Positions 55,968 to 64,000 of a stretch of DNA of 64,000 nt are shown here, piece by piece (positions within the stretch are counted from its first letter, which is position 1; each line of letters starts with the position of its first letter). The translations under genes and the position numbers were made by a program. A model generated the notes under the pieces. That model worked only from the letters and a program-made list of their open reading frames with translations. It was not told the DNA's origin and did not search any database. This DNA comes from Paragorgia papillata. Lineage: Eukaryota > Cnidaria > Anthozoa > Scleralcyonacea > Coralliidae. Where the stretch lies: NCBI GenBank assembly GCA_035771165.1, contig JAWNZC010000234.1, positions 3,075,001 through 3,139,000 of the forward strand. The letters run 5' to 3'.

Positions 55968-56605
55968 TTTGCTTTCTTCGTCTCGGTTTGTTCTCGTATC
56001 CCTTTGAGAGTTTCTTGAACGTCTTTTGTCTTTCCAAGTGCATTAATTTGATTGTCTCCGCCGTTCTTCATATATGCCATTCTCGAATCAGTGACTTCAG
56101 CGGCCCGACAAATGTCAATAGCTTTGTGTAGTGTTAACTCAGCTTCTCTTAAAAGTCTGCTTCTTACTGAATCGCTTCGAATTCCGACGACTAACCTGTC
56201 TCGTATCAACTCTTCTCTTAGCGCTCCAAATTCACAGTTGTTTGCTTGTAAGCGAAGTTCGGTTACAAAAGCATCAATTGTCTCCGCTGAACCTTGACTT
56301 CGGGTATTAAATACGTGTCGTTCATACGTAACATTTCGCTTCGGATTACAATGTTCTTCGAACTTGTTGACCACGACATCGATATCTTCTTTGCTTTCTT
56401 CCTCGATGTAGGTAAACGTATTGTAGATCTCTATTGCCTGTTCCCCGGCCAGGTTCAACAGAATACATGTTTTCTCTTTCTTGTTTTTCCTATCATACCC
56501 CGATGCCACGATATAGATTTGAAACTTTTGCTTGAAACGCCGCCAGTTCTCAGCAACGTTCCCTTCGAAGCTCAATAGGCTTGGTTTGGCAAATCCTTCG
56601 GCCAT
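55964..56605 (-). CDS. Gypsy Gag
   Basis: 213 codons from the ATG at 56605 (MAEGFAKPSLLSFEG). Typical retrotransposon Gag capsid features: NWRRFKQKFQIYIVASG, VVNKFEEHCNPK, VTELRLQANNCEFG, LIRDRLVVGIRSD, LLREAELTLHKAIDICRAAE. The zinc knuckles follow in the Pol frame. Confidence 0.85.
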   Translation of the reverse strand: MAEGFAKPSLLSFEGNVAENWRRFKQKFQIYIVASGYDRKNKKEKTCILLNLAGEQAIEIYNTFTYIEEESKEDIDVVVNKFEEHCNPKRNVTYERHVFNTRSQGSAETIDAFVTELRLQANNCEFGALREELIRDRLVVGIRSDSVRSRLLREAELTLHKAIDICRAAEVTDSRMAYMKNGGDNQINALGKTKDVQETLKGIREQTETKKAK

Positions 56606-56656
56606 CTCGACACATGTAATCACATATACAGGATTCCAACCACCGCGCTGCCACCA

Positions 56657-56783
56657 TGTGTGATTAAGCTTTATTCAATCTGGACTCTGACTCCTTACAC
56701 TAACACGACTTCTTATATAACATCTAGCTCAACTAATTTGCATGTTACAGAATAACTTATAATCTACCGGAACTCATATTACA
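56657..56783 (-). repeat. 5' LTR of the Gypsy element
   Basis: 127 bp; differs from the 3' LTR by one 6-bp insertion. The TATA-like TATATAAG gives a plausible promoter for the element. Confidence 0.9.
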
Positions 56784-56939
56784 CCCTGCGAGCGCCTCTC
56801 CCAACGCGGCGCTGTGAAATGAGAGCCTGCAACAAACCTAGGGCTAACGCGATCAACGCCCACTTAATTAATATGCAAATGTCGCGAATCAAACCATTCA
56901 CATTCTTCCGGAAATCTGTGTGAAAAACCTCATTCAAAG

Positions 56940-57937
56940 CAACCTCGTACCCAGGGCCTTCTCAAAATGGCGGGGCGGAGACAAGACCCTGGCAAAGGCT
57001 GGTCACGTGACACCAATAATTTTGGAATATTTTGATGAGTGACTCACACTGTACCGGGGGGCGCGGTACAGTCACTTATAAACAGCGTATAGTTGAACTA
57101 TTCAGCGAAATATTTAGGCACTCAAGAATAACCAAATCGTACAAATAATAAGACATTCTCTTAACAAGTTTATCAAATCAGTTAATGACCATCTTTAGTA
57201 AGAAGCGTCTACACTACAATATATTTGCTTTATTATGCAAGCAAGAAGTGTTGATTAATATTTCTGTTTCTGGACTTTCCGAATCTAATTTTAAAAGTTT
57301 AGAATATACAAAGTCAAAGTCTTCAGTGTTGATCAATATAAATGTTCGTCGATTGAAGAAGTGTTGTTGATCGAATATTTGTATTAAAGTACAACCTCAA
57401 AGTCAACGAGGAGTCGAGGACAGCAGATTCGAATATGCCGTTTGAGTATATAAAATCGACAGATACAACAATTAAATTTCCACAAATCCAAAACGTGTGG
57501 ACAAGAAACATAAATGTGCTATATTGGACGGTAAATATACTTCCAACAATCAACAGCATTCGAATATTTTTAGTGTATGTATCAGTACCTGTAACCGCAG
57601 AGCGGGTTTCTGTTTATTAGTTTATGATCGTTCGTCGCCTTCGGCTTCATTTCTGGTGATTGACGGCAACAAATATGAATTATCCGGCAAATGTCGTAAA
57701 TTTTGAAATATATTTAATTTACCGCTCGAATTTAACGTTACCGGACTTGCAACAACAACCTTGACGTTATATAAAGAACCGAATCAACAGCTCCCCCAAG
57801 GACGGGCGAAGCTCAAATTATCCACGTGACCAAATGCTCCAAGAATCGTGGAGTATTTGGGAATCACGTGACCAGCCTTTGCCAGGGTTTCTCCTCTCGC
57901 CATTTTGGAAGCAGAGAAGACCCTGGGTACGAGGTTG
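56940..57937. mobile_element. Mutator-like non-autonomous element (9-bp TSD)
   Basis: Inverted ends of about 76 bp begin CAACCTCGTACCCAGGG and share GACCCTGGCAAAGG-type and GCTGGTCACGTGA blocks. A perfect 9-bp duplication CATTCAAAG flanks it (56931-56939, 57938-57946). The interior has only short frames (57435-57706) with no transposase. The terminal CAACCTCG is shared with the element at 61129-62001. Confidence 0.75.
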
Positions 57938-58542
57938 CATTCAAAGCACAATCAGAAGATGTAAATTTCACGATATCAACTATACACGTTACTGAAAATT
58001 CAAAAAATCTGTTATAAGAAAGCCAGACGCAATGTAACGCATCTAACGATTGTATTGATAAATCGTTATTCGAGATTAGGTGTTTGTGATTCGCGGCATT
58101 CACTGATCCAGGTGATGGCGATAGAATATCGTCAAGATAGAAACGACGACAATTGCTTAGACACAAAAGTTTAAACGCAGAGTAGCGCTTCTCGTGTTCA
58201 AGTTGCAAAAGGTCAAAACGAAGATTTTTACGAACAGCTGTATACGAACGAACATGAAATTAATTACGCTCCTTCATAGCTAGGGAAGGTGCGAAAACAT
58301 AACTTAAATGAACATATAGACACTTTCAGACGCTTTCAAAGATAGCCAACATATCACATATCCAGGTGCGTATCATTATAGTCTAAACGACGACATATTA
58401 ATAGTTAAGAAATTCAAGTGTTTTGGGTCTAACTGGGTCATTCTGAACTGAATAACTGATAGCCTGGGAGCCTGCCGGCTCTCCTTTTCGACTTCGATAA
58501 TACCAGACGCGCTGGCGCACAAATTGAATAATATCAATTAAG

Positions 58543-58662
58543 TCCCAGACTAACCTGAATGCCAGGCCTTTATTTGTTCCCGCCTTCCGCTAAACCTGCC
58601 AGCGCGGGCAGAGGTGCGGGCGAGCGAGAAGGCGAGAAAAGTAAAGGCCTGAGGAAACTCTA
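58543..58662 (+). repeat. ~110-bp MITE, copy 1
   Basis: AACCTGAATGCCAGGCCTTT ... AAAGGCCTGAGGAAACTCT, with internal inverted CAGGCCTTTA/TAAAGGCCTG. An inverse copy is at 60109-60203. Confidence 0.7.
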
Positions 58663-58770
58663 TGGACGGGAGCTCTGATTGGCTGACTAATTGAAGTAAG
58701 GATTTTGATTGGTTCATTCAGATAAACAACTTCCCCAAAGATGCACCGTCAAGGTGCACACCGTGACGTA

Positions 58771-58915
58771 ATATATCATACACGAGGAGGAGTGTTTCAT
58801 CAGGATATCCAAACACTGAGACGTTTGTTGAAAACCGAGGCGAAGCCGAGGTTTTTGAACAAACTTCGAAGTGTTTGGATATCCTGATGAAACACTCCTC
58901 CGAGTGTTTGATATA
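58771..58915. repeat. Foldback element with 45-bp arms
   Basis: 58771-58815 and 58871-58915 are near-perfect complements (GGAGGAGTGTTTCATCAGGA and its complement). An inner inverted pair (AACCGAGGCGAAGCCGAGGTT) lies in the loop. Confidence 0.85.
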
Positions 58916-59125
58916 GCATCTCAAACAAATCAGTATTTTAAGAGAAAATCAAGGTAAAAGTTTGCTTAATTTATGTAATTTCTTCCTCCGATATCCAAAC
59001 CACAGACACGGTACTGATTTCCTTTGTGTTTTCCTCATGAATTATTAATGATTTGAGATAAGGTCATCATCTGTTTATCGTGTACGTTTCTGTGACCAAT
59101 TCATTCATTCATTTAATCATTTATT

Positions 59126-59540
59126 ATGTCGGAAAATCAAACCATAGAAGGATTTTCCGAAACCGCTTTGTTAAATTCATTGACACATTTCGGCTACGAG
59201 TCTTTGAAACCAGAACAAACGACGTGCATTCGAAAGCTCGCTGTTGACAGCCAAGATGTCTTTGCTGTTTTGCCCACTGGTTTTGGTATAAGTCTGATAT
59301 ATCAGATATTGCCATTTGTGTTCTCTGAATTTCATCGACTTCAACATGGTACGGTGAGGAATTTCGTTGTAGCTGGGTCCTTCGTTCGATGATCAGGACG
59401 ATGGCTACTGAAGGCGAAGCCGATGCGAAAGTCCAAGTTGTTTATGGCAGTGCTGAACAATGGTTGTCAGAAAAGTGGGCCCGTAAGTTACAAAACGGGA
59501 ATCTCGCAGCAGTTAGTCTTAGTTGTGGATGACTGAGTTT
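59126..59540 (+). pseudogene. Eroded RecQ-type helicase N-terminus
   Basis: ATG at 59126. About 65 residues match the start of a RecQ-type helicase: LTHFGYESLKPEQTTCIRKL (Q-motif region), VFAVLPTGFGISLIYQILPF (motif I with Ile in place of the catalytic Lys). Then, after a frame break near 59390, VVYGSAEQWLSEKWARKL and a VLVVDD-like remnant of motif II. Nothing beyond is recognisable. It is a different lineage from the helicase at 4989-6829. It lies between two inverse MITE copies. Confidence 0.65.
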
Positions 59541-60108
59541 ATACGGTTGAGACGTGTTTATAATTATGTATCAATATATAAAATGGCTTTAAATGGCCTA
59601 CCTGCATTCTAAAATTTAAATTCTAAAACTGTATAAAATAATTCCCAAACTATTGCGTTTGTTTTTAATATAAGACATCAATATCCAGTCGATCCTTTTC
59701 TCCAACGTTCTAGCCTCTGCTACAAAATTATAAATTTTATTAATTTAGTCGAAACTATATCAAGGCGGCTATCAAATCGTGTTTATCTTTTATTATGGTG
59801 GAATTTTGAGTCAATATATATGTATACTCTCAAATTGTCAAATTTCTCGGTTTCTTATCGTATTTTCCAATTCTTCGACTTCTTCTCTAGATCGGGTCTA
59901 GATACCATGGACAAACGCCTTCAATTAAAGCTCGTGTATTTATTGCAAGTCTACCTAAACTATAGTCTGGACTAAAACCAGACGCGGAGAAAGACTATAT
60001 ATTTCTGTGGGATGAAATCAAAACATACGCTTTGTTCTTTTGACAACACATATCAATCATATCTCGTTAATTTTTGAAAATAACAAAGTGGGCGGAAGAC
60101 GGTTTTAA
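59541..60108. other. No gene seen
   Basis: AT-rich; no continuation of the helicase homology found. Confidence 0.4.
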
Positions 60109-60203
60109 TAAGAGTTTCCTCAGGCCTTTATTTTTCTCGCCTTCTGGTTTAGCGGAAAGCGGGGACAAATAAAGGCCTGACATTCAGGTTAGTCCCAGAC
60201 ACT
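60109..60203 (-). repeat. ~110-bp MITE, copy 2 (inverse)
   Basis: Complement of 58543-58662 apart from a shortened middle. Confidence 0.7.
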
Positions 60204-61118
60204 TAGCACAGACATTTAATGGCAGAAAGAAACTTCGTTTGAAAAATAACTTACCTCATTTAGCAATAATCTTTATTACACGAATTAAGTGAATGTGTAA
60301 TCTCCTCTTATTAATATGTTTTTAAGTTTTGAATGGCACATTATTATCGCGTCAAGGCGACGGACGGGGCTTGATTTGTGGTGAAATTGATGACACTTGC
60401 TTTTGTATTATAAACCCAGACACTGACAGACAGAGAGATTCATGGAGTTTCAACCCGGATCTACTTTGCTACTTCTTTTCTTTTGTTCCACAGCGATGTG
60501 TTTTAAAAATATTAAGAGTTACGGCGTCTTTAATAGCCGTCTTGTTGGAATTTGTCTCCACTCCATGCATTGTTGAACTTCGTAAACAATAACTTTAAAA
60601 TTAATTTATTCTGCATTAATTTTGTTCGACCAATAGAAACTCGCTGTCGCCAAATTCGACCAATAGAAATACGAGTGATGAAAAAACCCATGCTTTGTTG
60701 CAGAGCAACATATTGCCTTCAGGCTACATATTTTGCATTTTTTTATTCTTAGCTTTGCTTGGTTGTTTAATAAGCAAATTAAACATCTTGATGTCACAAA
60801 TTAGCATCTTAGCGTATATAATGAGCCATTGGAGAATATTATATATCTTTGCTATTATCAGACATAATAGCGCTCCGTCGTGGTGACGTCACTATTTAAG
60901 TTTGCCGCTTTTACCCACAATTCTTGCAGTCCGAACAATAGATAATGGCTCATTTGCAATAATTTGGAAGTCAATTTTGGTTTGTTTGTCCGCATTATGG
61001 GCTATAAATAGCAGCTCGACGGTACGCTATTACTTGAAAATCTGCATGCTTGGTGCTGTGAAAGAAACACACCCACGCGCTTCCGTCGAATTAATTTGTT
61101 TTAATAAAAGCAACGATA
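60204..61118. other. No gene seen
   Basis: Short frames only (60329-60592, 60902-61123). CGACCAATAGAAA occurs twice near 60629-60668. No family signature. Confidence 0.4.
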
Positions 61119-61268
61119 TATAACCTTCCATGCAACCTCGGCCCCAGCACCATTTGTGGGAGCTGGGCCAAGATTGTGGGCAAAAGCAAAATGGTGGGAA
61201 CAAATGGCCCTGGCACAGACTGAACCATCACTACATCTGATTGGTCGAGATAACATTGTATGTTTTAG

Positions 61269-61430
61269 GTAAAAGACGGAGAACTATTTGTTGGTGGTCT
61301 TGGAAAAGAATGGACTACGAAAACTGGTGAAATATTAAATTTTTATCCATAGTATGTCAAGATTATTGGTCCAAGTGGTGCCATGACTCATGTTAATTGG
61401 GTTGATAATTATAGAAATTGACTGGTGGAA
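61269..61430 (+). pseudogene. Apyrase (CANT1-type nucleotidase) exon fragment
   Basis: After a TTTTAG acceptor the frame reads VKDGELFVGGLGKEWTTKTG and then, past an in-frame TAG, VKIIGPSG...THVNWVDNYRN before a TGA; a GTAAGG donor closes it. This matches the central part of calcium-activated nucleotidases (family knowledge: hydrolyse nucleoside diphosphates in secretory compartments or outside the cell). The two stops mean it is not functional. It lies within the inverted ends of a mobile element. Confidence 0.8.
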
Positions 61431-61494
61431 GTAAGGCAGGTGCTCAGCCTAACTCTCGGGCATTAGTTTAAAGGGCTCAAATTATAAAGAACTG

Positions 61495-61713
61495 ATGGCG
61501 GCAAATTTAAAAACAACTTCAAAATCAATGAAAATGAGAGAAAAGCTGGCGAAACACCCGGAAAAAACAAACGTCGGAAGAATGTGCAATGATGGGTGGT
61601 GTCGTCTCTGTGCCCTGCCATACAACGAAGTCCATGGGGTAACCAAATTGTTTTCTTTATCTGGAGAAACGAATTGGAAAGACTTGGCGAACAAAGTCAA
61701 AGAATATTTTTAA
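61495..61713 (+). CDS. Unknown 72-aa frame inside the Pack-MULE-like element
   Basis: ATG at 61495 in an ATGGCGGC context. Lys-rich N-terminus (LKTTSKSMKMREKLAKH), then CNDGWCRLCALPYNEV with three Cys, ending NKVKEYF. The Cys cluster is zinc-site-like, but no family is recognised. It may be a second captured exon or a chance frame. Confidence 0.3.
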   Translation: MAANLKTTSKSMKMREKLAKHPEKTNVGRMCNDGWCRLCALPYNEVHGVTKLFSLSGETNWKDLANKVKEYF

Positions 61714-62010
61714 TTAGTATTGAGGTGGCAAAAGAATATAATTTCGCTGTAGTTAGAATTATCCAAAGCATATCGAACGCAGTATAAGAATACATTTAGC
61801 GTGAGCGACATCTTGAATCTTGCAAGTCAATCGAAAGCCTGACTACTAGGCGCAATAAACTTTGTGAAAATTGTTACGAGTAAAAAATGAGGCATTATAT
61901 GGCGCATTTTTGGCAGCTGTGCCAGGCCCATTTGTTCCGGCCATTTTGTTGTTGGCCTCCATCTTTGCCCAGCCCCCACAAATGGCCCTGGGACGCGGTT
62001 GATAACCTTC

Positions 62011-64000
62011 TTCGATAAACCGCTATGCACGTGTGACGTCAAAATGTTTAATTTGCATATCAAACAAACTGAAATATCTCAACAATGAAGCAAGGAAAGG
62101 AAAAACTGCAAAAGATGTTACTTTGTCATTTTAAGTGTTCTTTTGAATAAGACAAACTTAGTTTTCACCTTATAAGCACTTTTAATAGAGGTTTCAATGT
62201 ATTCTAAAAGTAGCGAGGCTGAATTTTCATCTCTGGGTGGAGGACTGGAGGTATACAAACGTCAGGTGTACATGTCTTCTATTGGTTTGCCTGGTCAATG
62301 ATCAGAATATAACACTTCAGATATAAAAAATATAGCTATCTGGGTTAGGCACGTTTGGAGTTAGGATTAGTGTTCGGGTTTGGGACAGTGTTAGGATTAG
62401 CACAACCACTAACCACAATACATTTCTTATAAATAGCGCTTATAATTGTTGTTGTAGTAAGTCTTGGGATTATAATGTTTAGATTTAAAACTTTGAACTA
62501 TGTTATAAATTGCGCTTATAATTGTTGTAGTAATCCGATATTTCACTAGTACAGACCTCACGCTCGGTCAATAAGTAGTTAATATTGAGTTCTTGGATAG
62601 CGATATGTCGCGTGGTTTTGAAATATAAAAAGACGCCTGGTCGGGCTACTGCAAAATCGCAGTGCTATATATAGTACGTGAAGGTTACTGAAGTGTTATC
62701 GAAGCTGCAATCACTACATATACGCAGGTTGTCGCATGCAGTACTAAGATCTAAAGTCTAAATACATTGGTCACAGACAAAAGTCAAAACACAATCCAAT
62801 TCTCCGATAGAAAACACAATTTGCAATACACAAAACACGATTGCCTGTATTTAACGTGGTTTCAACACATGCACACAGCGTTCATATGTCGAGTCTCTTC
62901 GGGTATTAAGCTATTAACGGCGCGTGCGATTGTAACCGTATATAATATCAAAACTATGTCTGTGAACACACAAAACACATCCGAGACGAGAAAGACTTGA
63001 TCAGACATCAGGAAAGCAAAGAAAAAAAGCACTTGGCATGCACGCATCAGTTTCGAAAAGCCTGATGGGATGACGTAATGATTGCCATTTCGTGACATAG
63101 ACAAAAAATAGGTACGCAATGCGTACATGCACATACTGGTATTTATTTGGCCTACAGATGATTGAACAACGTAAATTGTTCACTAAAACATACTCAGGAT
63201 ATGCTCTCACGTATCATTTAGAATCGACAATAATTATTAATTTTTAAATGTCCTTAATAACTTAACAATATATATGCTTAATTCTAGTCCTTACTTAAAT
63301 TCCAACCCAATCCCTAACCCAAGCCCGGCCGCAACCGTAATCTTAATTCTAATCTTAAAATGACAATTTTAGGTAAATTGGGAAAAACAGGAAACCCGGT
63401 CGCTAATGCATTGTTAAAAGAATGTGATAATATATCGCTTTCGTTCTAATCTTTACTACGTTAGACTCTGGTAACTCATGAATTGATTTGTCTCAACAAT
63501 GATCAACGCGCTTTTTGAATAAGTATTTTATACGCTTACATGTAACTCAAGCAGTACCAAGTACAGTTGATTTCTGCGTATATACAGACAATCAGACATA
63601 TAGCTAAGACATCTTGGCCGAGGGCCTAACATGTCAACAGTACACTTGAAACATTAGTTAAAAGGCTTTTCATATTTCAGAAAGAGCCTGATCCGAACCC
63701 AAATAAGCACTCGCTCTGTCTCTTCGTCCATGGAAAGCTTGTCGTTTGAGCGAGAACGTTGAAGTGCGTTACGAAATAATTATAATAACACTGCATGTAT
63801 GGTTTTATTACGCGATGCTGAATTACTGAAAACGAAAAAGTATTGCATGTGAACGAGCATTGACCGCGCGCTTGCTTTAGCATAAGATAACAGTGAATAC
63901 ATATAATATCATAACCTAAAAGCTATGAAATACATACTATCTGGTATATCGGTATATGGTTTAGAAAGCAGTCACTGATTTGCAAAAATTGACAAAATCG
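62011..64000. other. No gene seen
   Basis: AT-rich with short frames on both strands. A duplicated GCGCTTATAATTGTTG occurs near 62438 and 62512. No coding, RNA or clear repeat feature recognised. Confidence 0.4.

Larger units (their letters stand above)
52384..56783 (-). mobile_element. Complete Ty3/Gypsy retrotransposon
   Basis: A 4400-bp element with short LTRs, 5-bp duplication CCCTG (52379-52383 and 56784-56788), primer-binding region TGGTGGCAGCGCGGTGG next to the 5' LTR, and polypurine tract next to the 3' LTR. Gag, then protease-RT-RNase H-integrase, are in canonical Gypsy order. The LTRs differ only by one 6-bp indel, so insertion is recent. One apparent frameshift lies in RNase H. 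Confidence 0.9.
61129..62001. mobile_element. Pack-MULE-like element carrying gene fragments
   Basis: Inverted ends of about 85 bp (CAACCTCGGCCCCAGC at 61133; GGGACGCGGTTG at 62001), flanked by a 9-bp duplication ATAACCTTC (61120-61128, 62002-62010). CATG precedes the left end only. Inside are an apyrase exon with splice sites (61269-61430) and a 72-codon frame (61495-61713). No transposase gene. The ends resemble those of 56940-57937. Transduplication of host exons is the simplest reading. Confidence 0.7.

Noticed and set aside
57435..57706. Coding gene inside the 56940-57937 element
   Set aside because: Two overlapping short frames with no recognisable motif and no conserved start.

Overview
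The window looks like nuclear DNA of an early-branching metazoan, most likely a cnidarian (anthozoan-like). It is AT-rich, has GT-AG introns, and carries a secreted PAN/apple plus fibrinogen-domain gene. It is packed with mobile elements typical of cnidarian genomes: DIRS-order, Ty3/Gypsy, Penelope-like, HECT-ligase-type genes, tRNA/5S-type SINEs and many MITEs. The phylum is inferred from this mix; no single marker proves it. Only one convincing intact host-type gene is present, the fibrinogen-related gene at 42362-51967 (+). Nearly everything else is mobile DNA, often nested.

Region 1 (1-24.0 kb) is a nest of elements. A minus-strand transposase-like gene (start 14795, end 3355) is split by a complete 9625-bp transposon, 4811-14435. 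That transposon has about 76-bp terminal inverted repeats and a perfect 9-bp target duplication. It carries two convergent genes: a RecQ-type helicase (+) and a five-exon gene of the uncharacterised DUF6589 type (-). I do not recognise this pairing as a named transposon superfamily, and it is my main candidate for an undescribed system. Directly upstream of the split gene sits a 9227-bp near-perfect palindrome (14807-24033). It has 5'-AGT...ACT-3' ends, a 6-bp duplication (CTCAGT) and, in each 4.3-kb arm, a C2H2-fused A32/FtsK-like packaging ATPase plus a Cys-rich protein. The arms meet at a palindromic satellite. The ends and duplication fit the Polinton/Maverick class, but polymerase and integrase genes are absent.

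Region 2 (24-34 kb) holds foldback MITEs, a SINE, a decayed HECT-ligase-type gene split by a hAT-like element, three clustered copies of a 100-bp MITE, minisatellites, and a Gypsy 5' fragment cut by a tRNA-like sequence. Region 3 (34.0-40.3 kb) is a DIRS-order retrotransposon (minus strand) with Ngaro/PAT-style split direct repeats: gag-like, RT-RNase H and tyrosine recombinase, with an apparent intron full of tandem hairpins. Region 4 (40.3-52 kb) is a GC-rich Harbinger-like MITE followed by the fibrinogen gene, whose introns hold a pentanucleotide satellite, a Penelope remnant, a 5S/tRNA-type SINE and several MITEs. Region 5 (52.4-56.8 kb) is a young, complete Ty3/Gypsy element (minus strand). 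Region 6 (56.9-64 kb) has two elements with 9-bp duplications and related ends, one of which carries an apyrase exon fragment (Pack-MULE-like), plus an eroded RecQ fragment. The last 2 kb look empty.

Many genes are broken by single-base length changes, often in homopolymers. In the palindrome the two arms break the same ATPase at different homopolymers. Some of these breaks may therefore be consensus errors, whereas the in-frame stops in the DUF6589-type and DIRS genes look like real decay. All family names are from memory of motifs; no database search was possible.
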